Shown in pieces: positions 23,531 to 37,839 of a stretch of 64,000 nucleotides of DNA. The notes under the pieces are model-generated. The model was not told the origin of the DNA and did not search any database. It was given only the letters and a program-made list of their open reading frames with translations. The position numbers and the translations under genes were made by a program. Every line of letters starts with the position of its first letter. Position 1 is the stretch's first letter. Source of the DNA: Epiperipatus broadwayi (taxonomy: Eukaryota > Onychophora > Udeonychophora > Euonychophora > Peripatidae); the NCBI GenBank assembly GCA_028023455.1, contig JAQFVV010000452.1, positions 60,001 through 124,000 on the forward strand. Reading direction: 5' to 3'.

Positions 23531-25576
23531 TCTAATTAAATGATAAATTACAGAAGGTCTTTTAATTATTATCAAGTAGTAATTATCTACTACATACAAT
23601 GGTAAAATAAAATGAATATAGAAACTTCTGTACTGCACTAATTCATGCTGTTCCATGCTTTATGACTTTCCAGTTATCATCTTACCTCTTAAGTAAATTT
23701 CACTTTCAGTTAATACAAATAATTTCTTTTCCCCCTTTCTTTTTATTATTCTTCTCTTTATGTTACCATGATTTATTTAATTACTTATTACATATATTAA
23801 TTGCAGTGAGTGTGTACATTTATATCAATAAAAGAATAATGTTGAGTCAAATCTCATTAAAACAAAATCATATCAAAAATTTGATTAAAAATAAAGATGC
23901 AAATTTAAATGAAAGGTTATTATTGTTTTTATAAGCAATATTTTAATATTGCAGTTAAATCCACTAACTTATTATTATAAGTTATTCATATTTAAATTTA
24001 ATCAAAAATATATTATTTATTTACTCATAAGATTTCTAACCATTAAATCTTTATATTATTTTTTTATTACTATTATTAATTCTACATATATATCTTAAAA
24101 AGAGATTTATGAATTAATTTAAATTGAAAATCTTTTTATTTTTTATCTTTACAATAATGATTTTTTTAATTTTTAAAATTGAATTTAAAAATAAGGAAAA
24201 CTATATATTTCCCCCACTAACTTTTAATATGTAAAATATAAATTTATGAGATTATTGCTTAATAAAGCAATATTTTTTAAAATTTTAAAATTAAATAGTT
24301 GAATTCTTTATTTTAATTTTTTCAGTGCATTTTGTAAAGACCTATATTTGCATTTTAAATTATGTAACTGCATTCCAAAATTTATCTCAATATTAGAAAT
24401 ATTTATAAAGTTAAAGCACACTAGAATTAGAAATATGTTTATTTATCTAAAAAAAAGTAATGTACAAATGCATATTAAGCTATGAAGATATAAAATTAAA
24501 TTGTTAGTATATGTGTTAAAACTATCCAGCAATAATAATCATTATTATCATTTGGTATTGCACTCTAATTCGGCAAAAAGTTTAACCAAACTCAAAAAGC
24601 AAAACAAAATATTACACTTTATTTATACAGTTTATATCTCAAATGACAAGTTAATGATATATTGATTTCGACTTACAAATATAGATGCCATCTTTAATAT
24701 ATTATAATTCTTATAAAACATATTTTATTATTTAGTTGTAATAAAATATATTTATAAGGCAAAATGTGGGTTAATTCATTAATTAATTCACACATTAAAA
24801 AAACAACAACAACCCAATATTACTTTTTATATTGTATTCATTGGTACTTTATTATATTTTACAATTATATTAAATATTTCTTTATTCACATTGATTGTGT
24901 ATTTGTGTTTATGTTAAATAATTATTTAAAAACTGTATGATTCACATCTTTCACATAAAAAAATAAAAATAAAATGTACATAACAACATTAACCTAAAAT
25001 TAATTATATAAACTGTACTAGATAAATACAAAAAATATTAAGATATACCATTTTAAAGTTGTTAATAATTTTTATAGCATATATAAATAATTATTGTTAC
25101 TACTTAATTATGAATGACAATGTGGTGGACTTTATGTTATTTTACTTTTTAATAGTAAAATAAATAAGTTTATCATAAAAAATATAATTTTTTATAAATG
25201 ATGCCAGGTTAATAAAGGTTTACATTTTTTTTTAAAAAAATTTCTTTAAATTGCAAAGACTAAATAACAATTTATCACTAACAATTAATTTGATAAATAA
25301 ATGAAATTGATTGCTTTGTTATTTGGAAGTTAAGTTGCAATACAGGAATTTTTAGTTTTAGAATCAATAAATTCTATTACTACACTAAATCACAACAAGC
25401 GAATTAAAAATTGAATTGCTATGTAATAGTTATTTCAACAGAAAAAAAGTTAATCTTGGTTGGAATCCTTGTTAAATTAAGAAAAATAGAAATTTTTTTA
25501 AATGTTTTACTCAGACTGAAATCATGGGTCATTATTATGGTTGTGGATATACTATTGCTAATTCATAAATTGTTAT

Positions 25577-25584
<8 letters not shown>
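23531..25584. other. AT-rich sequence, no gene seen
   Basis: Low-complexity AT-rich sequence throughout. No motif, RNA gene or repeat worth naming. Confidence 0.55.

Positions 25585-25628
<44 letters not shown>
25585..25628. repeat. (AT)n microsatellite
   Basis: Uninterrupted AT run immediately left of a fold-back element. Confidence 0.95.
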
Positions 25629-25633
<5 letters not shown>

Positions 25634-25832
25634 TAAGAGCATGCTAACGCTCTAAACAAGCTTTTTTTTTATTATGATAAATGCTACTACAAGAGAAAGG
25701 CATTCAAATCATCTTTATCTTAGATTGTCCCCATCCCCAGACCAGTTTCAACCTATGCCTTCTCTTGTAGTAGCATTTATCATAACAAAAAAAAAGCTTG
25801 TTTAGAGTGTTAGCATGCTCTTAAGTTTACAT
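25629..25832. mobile_element. Fold-back (MITE-like) element
   Basis: Terminal inverted arms of about 65-70 bases: AACTTAAGAGCATGCTAACG at the left and its reverse complement at the right. The arms continue through AAGC-poly(T) and ATTATGATAAATGCTACTAC, and a ~75-base unique centre separates them. Both ends abut or lie close to (AT)n tracts. No hammerhead core in it. Origin (DNA transposon or retroelement fold-back) unresolved. Confidence 0.8.
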
Positions 25833-25880
25833 ATTGGTAAATGCAAGCTATATATAAGTCATGTAACATCTGACTTTTTG

Positions 25881-25884
<4 letters not shown>

Positions 25885-25932
<48 letters not shown>
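25885..25932. repeat. (AT)n microsatellite
   Basis: AT run to the right of the fold-back. Confidence 0.95.
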
Positions 25933-25935
<3 letters not shown>

Positions 25936-28900
25936 GTCCTTTTCTATAGGTTAGTAATAGTCCATCTCAGTCAATTACTAAAAATTTTAAATTTTAGAAT
26001 ATATTATTTTAATATGTTAATTATAGTTTGTCAATTATAATATAAAGTACAATTTGAAGCTAAAGAAAATACGTAGTATATAAAATTATAATGAATCATT
26101 TAAAAATAGTTATATAAAGCTTTAAATATTGTTGCATATGGTTGTAAAAGCTGGCCATATTACATAACACAGCTATAATTATTAAAAGTATATTTAAAAA
26201 ATTCAAGTTTAATAGTTTAAAACTTATAGTTAATAAATGCTATGTTTAAATTTATAATCATATTTAATAGTCAAAATTAATATAGTACATTTTAAATATA
26301 AACTTTATGATGGTGAAAATTGTATTTAATTCTATATTTTAAATTATTTTTCCAAATTTTTATAATTATATTATTTAATATAATATGTGTAGCAATTTTA
26401 TTAATCTAGGCAGAGAAATAGATTGAAAATCGTCTGTCTAAATTTTATATTGATCATGTGACTTGTATACTACATACTTTCACACACTGCTTGTTTGAAT
26501 TAATAACAAAGTTTGAAATATTTTAAAAGTTATATTATAGAATTGGATGGAATTATTGCCTATCATAAAAGCAAATAATAATAAATATTAAGTTAACTAT
26601 CGTATAACATGTTTTAAATAATGTAATGAAGACGAATACAGTTAATAAAAAAATTAAATATTTTGTTAAATAAAAATAGATAAATTGAATATTAAAGATG
26701 GAATAGGTTATTAAAATTATTTTAAAAGTTATTTTAAATGTTTAAATAATTTTGATAAAGTAATAATTGATTTAAAAGTAGTATTTTAAATAATATTTTT
26801 GAGTTATTACATCATAAATTTTTATTTTAAAGATTCAATTCTGTAAAAAAACTAAAAATATGTAAATTTGTTCTCAAGCTAAAAGTGAGAATCAACCAAT
26901 CAAATGAGGTATTCTTACAGATTATAAATATGAATTGCACAGGGGTATCAATGGGAGATTTAATAATGTATTGAAACCAGAGAAAGGTATATTAGCAGCT
27001 ATCAAAGAAATAGTATTTTAAAATTTTTATTTTAGTCAATTTTTTTTAATACTTTCTTATAGTTTTATTTGCAGAAACTAATTGATAATTTTTAAGAAGT
27101 ATTTTGCAAAAGAGAGTTTAAAAAAATATATATATTTAGAAACTTCGTGAAAATGATTTGCTAGTTTTTAAAGTACTTGCCAGGATTATTTTATCTGAAA
27201 TTTGACCTAAACTTCGCAATGAAAAGATGGATATACTGTAGAATAAATTGCAAATAGATTCTAATAATATAAAAATGTTTTTGGAATATTTTGATACAGC
27301 TTTGTTAGTGCTTCACTGGAGAACTGTTTTGGTGCATAAAAACCTGGACATTATACTGATACAGTGGAAAGTTATTTTCCATTTTAAAAGGGAAAAATTG
27401 GAGACACATTATTATTTAGATAAGCTTATCCAAGATTTATTTTTTAAAATAGTAATAAAACAATTATATCTTATGAATTGTTCTATATAATATTATATCA
27501 AAAGGAGTAAAATGTTATAACCTTTCTGAAGGTAACATTTTTAAAAAAAAATTTTCAAGAGTTAAAGAAAGAACCCAGGAGAATATGTTACTGAAGCATT
27601 TTTGATATTAAAATCTCCAGACTTAGAATTGTTTAAAATATATTTAGAAAACATTTGTTTAAAAGTACTTGAAGTTTTTTTTTAAAAAGGTGATATATAA
27701 AAAAATATCAAACGAAAGTTTAAATTTATTAAGGATGGAAACTTATATAAAAAAAGTGAACACATAGTTGAATAAAAAATGGATCCATGGAAATATTGTA
27801 AAAAAAGTTTACCGAATATTTTAAAGTTAAGCTAGATGGAGTGATGCATCGGATACGCCACAGAGAATATTGGCAGAGAATATTGAAGAAATTTTATGGG
27901 ATTAATTAATATTATGATTTAATAATTATCATCCTAAATACTAAAACCAAGGATTATTTTCTATAAATTTTACTAAATGGATTAATATTTATTTTTATTT
28001 TTAAATTTTATCACGCTTGGATGAGAACATTTTAAAACCCTAGAGAAAATAATAAACATTTTGGACTTATCAGGAACTATTGTCAAGAAAATATGTAAAT
28101 ATAGTTTTGATTCCTTTTATTTTATTAACCTAGTTTAAATCTAAATTTTTTTTTATAAGATTAGGAAAACATAGAACATTAATTTGTTGAAGATATAAAA
28201 TTTTATAATGGAATAATCTAATAATTTAGATAAGAATATATTTTAAAATAAAGTGTAAGAATGTATATTTCTTTATGTTTGCAATGATCGGTATCTAGTG
28301 GATGAAGAAGCCTACTGAATATGATGACCAGATAAAGGTTATTTGGTAATAATAATGACTATTAATAATTTATAATGTATATTTTTGTTTTCTTTAGATC
28401 ATCTATGGATAGTAAGAATGAAGTGTAAAAGTTTAATTATATGTGACGCATTTCGTACAACATTTTAAAAAACATTATGAGATAGGATTGATTTGAAAAT
28501 ATGCATACAATGATTTTTTTTTTATATATTAGTGATATAATCCAACATAATAACAAATAATTATGTGGTTCTTTTAAAATTTTCATGTTAGGATATTCAA
28601 GTATTGTCTAGTTAGATTGTATATGATTAAACATACAGACTGATGAAGTAGACAAACTTTTCTTGTGGAACAGTGGGATTATTTAATTATCAATGAATTT
28701 TATTTATTGTTTTGTAAATGCAGATAGTTATTTATTGATGTAAGATGTGGAAAATCTTGAGAAATAATGTTGAGATAGTGGCTTGGAAGTACTTAGTGAA
28801 CAGGAAACCAAGATGATGTTTTTAAGAAATAGGATATGATAAGGAATATAAATAATATTTAGTCTTTGTGTGAATATTAGCATAGTTAACAAAGCCCTAT

Positions 28901-29874
28901 GACTGGTACACATTTTATTTGGACAGTGTTTTATATTTCTTTAAATATTTGATGTTCTAATAAAGCTGAAAAAATAGCTTTAACATCGTTCATGTATTAG
29001 AGGTTATTAGACAGGTAAAGGTCATACCTCTTTCTTGTTAATGCACTGTGCCATGATTTTTGAGATATGTTATGAGTGATATTCTAGCTTTCTTCCTTAA
29101 ATCCTATACATCTGTTTCGCTATCTTTATTTCATGTAACTGCATCCTTCAGTAAGATATTTTGAAAAGAAATGGTAAATAATTTAGAACTTAGGTTATGC
29201 TATCGTTTTGTATAAGATTGGTTTATTTGCTTATAAGGAACAGAATTTTATAACTTAAAATTGAAGGTCCAATATATCCTAAGGAAGGGAAAGAATCATA
29301 GAATATATTTTTGAATTTATTTCGGAAATGAAATATAAATTTTGGAATAGAGTATCTAAACAAAGATATTTTTTTTAAAAGTGTTAATAATTTTAAAAAT
29401 GCTTTATTATTATTTTTTTAAGAGAAAAATAAGTATTGCATATTTTTAAAAAACAATAATATACAATAAATGTAAGGAATACACAGAGTATATTTTTTGT
29501 TTATTGAATAACAGGAATATATTGATTGTTACACTTATATCATACTAAAGTAAGGCTGAATAAGAATATATTATGAATAGTAAACATCGTATGATAAAAC
29601 ACTAAAATCTAGTACTGAATTTTGGATGAATATTTTATGTAACATCTTTGACTTTGCAAGATGAAATTTTTAAATATTTTGAGAAATCTATACTCATTAT
29701 AAAGTTAATTTTGTTTTTCTGTAGAATGTTTTCCTATGAATGTTTTAAAAAACAAGCTAGTTTTAATAATATTAAGGATGAAATATTTTGCTAATAAGTA
29801 AATATATTTATAATAAGTTAACCATAATGAGAAAACAAATGATAACATTTTTATTTTGTCTTAAGTCTAAATAA
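25933..29874. other. AT-rich sequence without recognisable genes
   Basis: An 80-codon plus-strand open frame at 27248-27490 (starts MQIDSNNIKMFLEYF) and broken coding-like segments around it (26900-28000) hint at a very old coding remnant. I recognise no family. Nothing else supported. Confidence 0.4.
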
Positions 29875-29951
29875 AGATATAACTAAAATATATATATATA
29901 TTTTTATAACCTAGATATAACTAAAATATATATATATATTTTTATAACCTA
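29875..29951. repeat. 38-bp tandem duplication
   Basis: GATATAACTAAAATATATAT followed by ATATATTTTTATAACCTA is repeated twice back to back. Confidence 0.9.
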
Positions 29952-30964
29952 GTAGATAAAAATGTAAGAATAAAATAAGGATATCAATTGTAAATAGTGT
30001 ACATAAATTGTTTATTTTATTTGTTGTTGTTAATAAACTTTATTAAAATTTGTTTTTTCAAAATTTTTGTGTCTTGATTATTTATTTCTCCACTTCACTG
30101 CATGAAATCATGATATATTCATAACAATTGAAACAAATGTATAATTTTGCACAAAAAGATAGAGAATTATTTAAGAATTTAAATATTTATTGGTATTCTT
30201 TTAATTAAATAATTATAATTTTACATGGTTTTATTGGTCATAAATCAGTTATCACAATAATATACTGAATTATATGCTATCAGTTGCCACACATCCTTTG
30301 TTTATCAGATTATCATATGCTACCATGTATTTATTATATAATTACATGAAGATAAAAGATTATATAAAATTATTTTATTATTTTATTATGGTAATAAAAA
30401 TATAACGAAAAGAAAAGATATCCAGTAGTAGTTAAACAATGAAGAATATTATTATTATTATTTATTATTAGTTTCAGTGTAGTAGATTATGACATAAAAT
30501 CCCTTGTCATATTTTACTACCGTATTTTAAATTAACTTAGAATAAACTTTATGAACCTGAGATTATTTTATTGATTGTTATAAATAGAAGATTAAGATGT
30601 AATTATTAACTTAATCTTAGTGAGTAGAAGTTATTAAAGTTGGAAGAATACTATGAGTTTGTTTTTGAAATAGTAATAAGGGGGGATAGTGTTCTTATGC
30701 CATTGACGTAGTATCCTGTGGGATATTGGCTCAATGTAATCTATCTTGTCATCTGTATTTTCACTTCAAGTCTCATTAAAATATTAAATATTTATTTAAT
30801 TTATTTTTATAAACTGAACCTTATTCGTATTTTAAATTTGAGCTAGTGAAACATTTTAATTTTAATGCTGAATATTTTATTTATTAATTATTAACTGAGC
30901 TAGAACCCATTTTATTTTATATCATATACTATTCTGAAGTGAGGATGCACAAGACCAGGTTAGA
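29952..30964. other. AT-rich sequence, no gene seen
   Basis: No supported feature. A short (ATT)n is present near 30450. Confidence 0.5.
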
Positions 30965-30992
30965 ATATATATATATATATATATATATATAT
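30965..30992. repeat. (AT)n microsatellite
   Basis: AT run at the left border of the Penelope inverted pair. Confidence 0.95.
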
Positions 30993-32190
30993 TCTGAAAT
31001 GAAATATAATCAATTTATAAGACAACTACATACTTTAAACAATATATAAATAATAAATTTATTAACATCTAGTCAATTTTCGTTCAAAATGAACCTTGTC
31101 AAGATATTATAACAATTGAAAAAATCATGTGATTTACATATTATTTTAGCACACCATCTACTAGTCAAACTAAACAATAAAGATGTTTTTATATTTTCCA
31201 ATTTTTATTTAATGACCATTTTCCTCCTAACTTTACTGACCCTTGTACTAAATTCATACATTTCTCTTTATTTTCATGTATATACAATGTTTCATATACT
31301 TTTCTTTCATTGTAATTTGTACAATATTTAATAACTTCAATACTTTCTTCATAATTCATAATGTGTCCTGTTTCTAAACAATGGAAAAATGGTCCTGATT
31401 TAATATCTTTCCTATTTATAGCTCTGTCATGCTTTTTACCCCTTTCTATCTTATTTTTTGCTGACTGACCTATGTATATCATCTTGCATCTTTTACAATA
31501 ATTTTATAAACTATTTCTATCCTATCATTTTTATCATTCCTTATTTTAGAATTACTTTCTAGTTTTTTTAACAATTTACTATTTTTCCATCCAATACCTA
31601 TATTAAGATTTATTTTTTCTTTTATATCATTTAGAATTTTATATACATCCTTGGAATATGGGATAGAAATCCATTTCTTATTTTTTCTTTCATTTCTATT
31701 GCTAATTTTTTTATATCTATTTTTATTTATTAAAATATTTCTTACAACCTTACTACTATATCCATATTCAATGTATTCATCTTGGATTTTCAATTTTTGC
31801 TCCATTGCATCTTTATCATTTAATGTAAGCCTATCATTTTTTTCTTTTATTCCTATTAGTTCCCCCATTTTTTGACACCAAGGTTGATAAGATTTTGGAT
31901 GTATTATTCCTCTAAGATTTTTATTTTTTATGTAGTGCTTTATATTAATCATTCCATTTTCATCCTTTTTATTAATAAATCTAAATATTTTATTCCTTAT
32001 TCATTATTTTCTATAGTAAATTTAATATTAAACATATTTTTATTTATCTTATTAAAAGCTTTCATTATGCTTTTTCCATTTCCTGCAACTAAAATATCAT
32101 CCATATACCTAAAATACTTTATAATTTCTCCATTTTCAATATACTTATCAATTACTTTCTGCTCAATCCAATCAAAAATTGAAAATCCAA
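30993..32190 (-). mobile_element. Penelope-like element, left arm of an inverted pair (partial RT, linker, GIY-YIG, 3'UTR)
   Basis: Minus-strand copy whose distal ~800 bases are mirrored by 32171-32985. It runs farther upstream than its partner and so retains part of the reverse transcriptase. 3' untranslated sequence occupies 30993-31188. Confidence 0.8.
31189..32190 (-). pseudogene. Penelope-like RT/GIY-YIG polyprotein fragment, frameshifted
   Basis: From 32190 leftward the minus-strand translation contains IIKYFRYMDDILVAGNG, the catalytic Y-x-D-D motif of the reverse-transcriptase palm, and then a stop and a frame change near 31990. An open linker follows (31952-31479; RGIIHPKSYQPWCQKMGELI), then the nuclease (31482-31189) with MIYIGQSAKNKIERGKKHDR. 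One missing T near 31490, seen by comparison with the plus-strand arm (which reads VYKIICKRCKMIYI), separates linker and nuclease. It therefore has at least two disabling changes. In these elements RT copies the RNA at a nick made by the GIY-YIG domain. Confidence 0.8.
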
Positions 32191-32985
32191 GATGAATACA
32201 TTGAATATGGATATAGTAGTAAGGTTGTAAGAAATATTTTAATAAATAAAAATAGATATAAAAAAGTTAGCAATAAAAATGAAAGAAAAAATAAGAAATG
32301 GAATTCTATTCATATTCTAGGAATGTTTATGAAATTCTAAATGATAGAAAAGAAAAAATAAATCTTAATTTAGGCATTGGATGGAAAAATAGTAAATCTT
32401 TAAAAAAACTAGAAAGTAATTCTAAAATAAGGAATGATAAAAATGATAGGATAGGAATAGTTTATAAAATTATTTGTAAAAGATGCAAAATGATATACAT
32501 AAGTCAGTCAGCAAAAAGTAAGATAGAAAAGGGTAAAGAGCATGACAGAGCTATAAATAGGAAAGATATTAAATCAGGATCATTTTTCCATTTTTTAGAA
32601 ATAGGACACATTATGAATTGTGAAGAAAGTATTGAAGTTATCAAATATTGTACAAATTATAATGAAAGAAAAGTATATAAAACATTGTATATACATGAAA
32701 ATAAAGAGAAATGTATGAATTTAGTACAAGGGTCAGTAAAGTTAGGAGAAAAATGGTCATTAAATAAAAATTGGAAAATATAAAAACATCTTTATTGTTT
32801 AGTTTGACTAGTAGATGGTGTGTTAAAATAATATGTAAATCACGTGAATTTTTTCAATTGTTATAATATCTTGACAAGGTTCATTTTGAATGAAAATCGA
32901 TTAGATGTTAATAAATTTATTATTTATATATTGTTTAAGTATATAGTTGTCTTATAAATTGATTATATTTCATTTCAGAGAATAG
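32171..32985 (+). mobile_element. Penelope-like element, right arm of the inverted pair
   Basis: Plus-strand partner of 31030-31817. It starts abruptly inside the linker (KLKIQDEYIEYGYSSKVV in broken frame). It contains the open nuclease segment 32298-32783, with IICKRCKMIYISQSAKSK. Here YIG has changed to YIS, so the catalytic motif is damaged. 3' untranslated sequence runs to about 32985, ending GATTATATTTCATTTCA, the mirror of the left end. The ~350-base spacer between the arms is the part present only in the left copy. Confidence 0.8.
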
Positions 32986-33026
32986 TATATTAAAAAGACA
33001 ACATAATGGTTTTATAATGCTATCTT

Positions 33027-33029
33027 GTG

Positions 33030-33111
<82 letters not shown>
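33027..33111. repeat. (AT)n microsatellite
   Basis: About 42 AT units. Confidence 0.95.
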
Positions 33112-33113
<2 letters not shown>

Positions 33114-33419
33114 TTTGGAAGCCTTAAAGTAACAGAGTAGGGAAAATTTCTGATGTCTCTTACATACATTCTTGTCATTACAGTTGTTATTAATATATAT
33201 ATTTAATCATGTTTGAGCTACTCATGAATATGCATTATCCAGTAAATCACTCAACATGATTGTTTATTGCTTTATATCTCTATGTTGAAGATAAAAACAC
33301 CAGTTTTTCTTTTCAGTTGCTTGATAGTTATTAACTGAAACAGTAATTGAGTTTTCTTGAAGGCAAAATAAAGGTATATATGAATTAATTTTTATATAGA
33401 CATTTACAATCATAAAAGA

Positions 33420-35110
33420 GAAAATCATGGCTTTTATTCCTATGAGGCTGTAAATAGGTTAGCCAAGGCAGTGGCTAGCAGCTAAAACTGGAGAATGCTA
33501 AATATCCTCTTACTGATGACCCTTTATGTAAATCTTATAACTGCAGATTACTTTCAAATATAAAAAAATTGCATGAATTGGAAGAAAAATTGTGTAATAT
33601 TAATAAGATGTTGTTGGACTTTGGTGAAGTTAGAAAAAAAAGAAGAATCAACTGATTAAACAAATGGACATGTAAGTTCTTACAAAGTCATAAATGTTGA
33701 AAGCTGGAGTGGAGTGTGATTTATTATAAATAAAAAATGAAAAAAAAACATTGTTGTGTAGATTGTTGGTATATCTAAAATGTTAGATATTTAAATCAAT
33801 AGAAGATACCAAATAACCAATTATTCAGGTTTATCCCAACAAGTTCTCATTGGGATAAAATAGTAAAGGATTTTTATATGAATAAATAAAATACTTTTGA
33901 TCAGACCAAACAATAATTTAAAATTGTCATGAAAGACATTAATGTTAAAATTGATGAAGAATTGAACAATAAAAATATTATAGTTAATTTTGGTTATGGT
34001 GATTGGAGACTTGTAAAAAAAAAACAATAACAATATATTTGAATTCTTTCTTTGAAAAAAAAAAGCTAAAATAAATGGATATGGAATCATCCAAATGAAG
34101 GTACATCAGAATTGGATTATATTTTGACTAAGAGAAAATATGTATTTCAAATGGTAATGTTTTTAATAGATTTAACACAGAAAGTGATCAACAATTTAGT
34201 AATATATAAAATATATGATATTGTAAGACTAGTGGTGATGAAAACTGTAAAAAAATAGCATTAACAGTTGATATTTCTAACTTTTAGAAACACAGCCAAT
34301 GAATTTAAATTAGAAATTGCAAATCATTTAAAAATATTAACAGATTTTGAGAATGAGTGAAATCAATAAGATTACTTAAATAGTATTAAAAATTTGTAAT
34401 AAAGATACGATACAATAAACAACAACAATAATTTATGAGTAAATTTTTTTTGAGACAAAATAACATAAAAGAAAAGAAAGAATATAAAAATACATTAAAG
34501 TGACCTATTAAAAAAATTGAATGAATAGAGTTTTATAAAATAATATGAAAAAGAATTAATAACAATATAAGAAAATATAACAGTTAATAAGCAAAAAAGT
34601 TATAGAATACAATAAAAGTTAAATTGTAAAACAACATCTTGGTATTGGAAAAAAGTCACTTCTGCAATGAGAAGAAAAGGTTGAGACATTACTCAAAAGA
34701 GAGATGACATCAGGAAATGTATGAAAAACTCTGTAAGAATTATATAGTAAAAAAAAACAACAAGATAATAATGGTATCCTCTATAGTTATTACATCTTCT
34801 GAGTTATGTATAATTTAAAATGAAGTGAGACATGCTAATAAATTTATGAAGGAGGTAATAGTTCCAGAAAATAATGGAATTATAATTGGCATATTAAAAC
34901 AAACAGAAAAAGGGAAAGAAAAACAATTGGTGAAGTTATAAATCAAATGTCTAAATAATAGAGATGTATTGGATGATTGAAAGAATATATTAGTAATATT
35001 AACACATAAGAAAGGTGGTAAAAAATTGATTATTGAAAATCTTATAAAATAGTTAATATTACAGAATTTAAAGACATACCTTAAAACAATTCAATAGTTT
35101 AATAACAATT
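33420..35110 (+). pseudogene. RTE-like LINE relic A: endonuclease and start of RT, heavily decayed
   Basis: Plus-strand reading through many frameshifts. Near 34080-34190 it gives NEGTSELDYILTKRKYVFQ, then VFNRFNTESDQQF, matching the 'K.EIDYIL' and 'SDHR' ends of an AP-like LINE endonuclease. Upstream (33900-34010) DINVKIDEELNNKN sits where the catalytic Asn/Asp loop ('GDFN') is expected. Downstream, 34860-35010 gives NNRDVLDDWKN-like sequence (Trp codon now a stop) with VILTHKKGG, resembling RT block 1 ('W....I.L.KKGD'). The order EN-linker-RT and these motifs resemble RTE-clade elements. No open frame survives. Confidence 0.6.
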
Positions 35111-37839
35111 ACACAAAAATGTCACTCATATTTAAATATTTTAATTTTTCAATTAAAATTAATTTTTCAGTCTATGAATATTTTTGTTTTCTTAAAAAGG
35201 AACTTTTTGACTAGACTCACTTGGTCTTTATGTCATAGAAAAGGAGATCATTTTTTCTACATTGTTCTTTTTTGTACTATTTTTGTTTAATCTCATATTT
35301 GACTCTTAAAAGATATGTATTTGAGGATCTTAATAAATTATCAAAGTAAAGACCTTTTTTTTATTAACTTTATCATTATAATCATCATAATTATTATCTA
35401 TTGAATTTTGAGTTGTGTTTTAATCTGACATTTCCAAAAGTACAATCTTTATTTTACAATAAATTAAATTAAATAAAAATTAGAGATCAGATTTATGCAC
35501 CTTCTGATAATTTGATATGATATAGATTTTGTTCTCATTACCAGATCCCACTGCAATTGTCCGCTAAAAAATGGTTTCTATTTCCAAGTGAATTCTTTGT
35601 ATTTTGCACCCATATGTTAAAAAAAAGGAGAATTATAACAAAGACCAAGAGACATTTTATTTGTTTGTAGGATTACAATTTTATTAACATTGTCTTCTAA
35701 GTCCTGATATTGTAATAAGTAATTATTTTATATAAAATATTATATATATAATCTGATCTGCTTTCTAGTGTAATAAAAAGAAAACATTATAGTAGATGGA
35801 TAGCAAGAAAATCTGGATCAGGTATGCAAAGCCCCTAAACATTAATATCACTTATTATATCTAAGATCTTAATTTACAGTAAACTTATTAGCTTGTGCTT
35901 TAATAGTCTCATTTACATAGTAAATATATAAATTGTAGTTTTTTAACATAATATATTATATAATTGATCATATATAAATAAATTTGAAATTCTCTTATTA
36001 CGTATATATTACAAAATCGTTATCTCAATTTATATACTTTAATTAATGCACACTATATGTAAATATATTTCAATGATTGGAAACTGTTTTAACCATAGAA
36101 CATTGACGAGAGTTTGATAGAACAGCTAAAGTTGCCTGGACTGATTTCCAACTAAGAAAAAGAATAAGTAGAAAAAGATAAAAACCGTCCATTTAAATAA
36201 AAATGTTGTGACCTAAGTATAACTTTAATGCTCAAACATTATTTGATCTCGCAAGTAAGTGACAAACCACAGGCAATAAATCCACAAGTTTAGTTTTTTA
36301 GAAACCCCCCTCCCCCCGTTTTTTTGTTCATTTTATAAAAAAATAAAGTATTAAAAAGATTGAATGAAAAATATATGATTTATTTATTTTTGTTTTACAA
36401 TTTAAAGCACTTAAATGTCAAAGCATTTTAATAATAAATAACGTAGATGGTCTTTTTTTCCAAATGTTAATTAAAATTTATTATAATTTTTTTTTTTACT
36501 TTCTAATTAAATTATTATAAAGCTCTATATTTTTAATTCCGAATTAACTTGGAAAAGATACTATTAAGTTTATTAATTATTTTTATGATGTTCAATCTAT
36601 ATTTCTTTTCATTATTTTTCTCAAGCTTTTTTTTAAAATTCCGACAGTCAATTAATCATAGAAAACAGTAGTTTGTAAGGGAATGAACCGACAGCCTCAG
36701 CGGGAGATACCTTCATAAAATCAAACAAAGAAGAATAGTATTATAGTGTAATTTTCTCTTTAGAAGAGCATTAAAAAAGTGATAAGGTAATGCAACTTTA
36801 ATGGTAATGTCTAATGAGGAGAAAATGTTTGTGCGGTGAAAAGACAACTCATGAGAGTTTGATAAGTTACTTAATATTCTTTATAATTTTTCTCAACAGG
36901 ATACTATAAGCACTTAGAAATAAAATTATAGAAACAATGGGAGTCTTACATCATTATTTCAATTCAATAAATATGGAATAATATAAAATTTTATAGGTTA
37001 TGGTATTTTTGGACATATATCAAACTATTAACAATTATTATTTTAGCATAATATACGTAAAATTATCTGCAGCTTAAATCACTCGTTTCACTGGCTATGA
37101 ATAATTAATACTTTGGTGACAAAGAGTTATTCTTTTCCAATAGAATATATTTATTCATGGCCCGAGGGGACAGTGGTTTACACAATTAATTATTTATATA
37201 TTGAGCTATGTTTTTTTTTTTACTGTTTATAATATATATAGATAAAAGCACCGTTAAATAATTCACTGTAGGGTAAATGCTTCCCAAATAGGACTTTGTC
37301 GCCGTCCAATCTACCCTACCTCCTTCTCTTTCTCTCTTTTCCTCTCTCTATATATGCATCCCCCACAAACTGTGTTTCGATTTCAGCCAAATAAAGGATT
37401 TGCTTAGAATTTTTTATAAATTCATTTACATCCAACTAACTCATTTAACTATCCAAAATTAGATGTTAAATGGATATTTATCTAGTCCCTGCATAATACA
37501 ATTGACAAGCATAATAATAATGCTTTCTCTATCAGTATTATGCTGTGAGAGGAAAGCTTTTATTCAGCATTGGATTATTTAAAAACTGTTATATATGTAA
37601 ACATTAAAATTCCTTGTAATAGTCTAGATAAAATTTCAACTAATATAGTCAGATAAAAATCAACGGATTACATATAGCTAAAATTTTCTTTAGATTATTA
37701 CACAAAAAATTTCCATTATATTGCAATGTTTACATTTATAAAGAAGTTTCTCGTTGGATGATGATCTTTTATTTGACTATTTATAAAATCAAATCATTTT
37801 TGCTTAAAGAAAGATTGCATGGATTGGAAAAATAACTGT
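35111..37839. other. No supported gene
   Basis: Mostly AT-rich. Local features are a C-rich run at about 36306-36319, a slightly GC-richer patch at 36650-36710, and a CT-rich stretch at 37300-37370. None could be assigned. Confidence 0.45.

Noticed and set aside
28636-28680. CTGATGA near 28642
   Set aside because: Followed by GGAAC rather than GAAA at a plausible spacing, and no stems.
31651-32195. Plus-strand hydrophobic open frames as membrane proteins
   Set aside because: They are antisense to the Penelope RT and linker; the hydrophobicity comes from T-rich codons.
36300-36325. C-rich run as G-quadruplex or regulatory site
   Set aside because: Only one or two C tracts of sufficient length; no four-tract arrangement.
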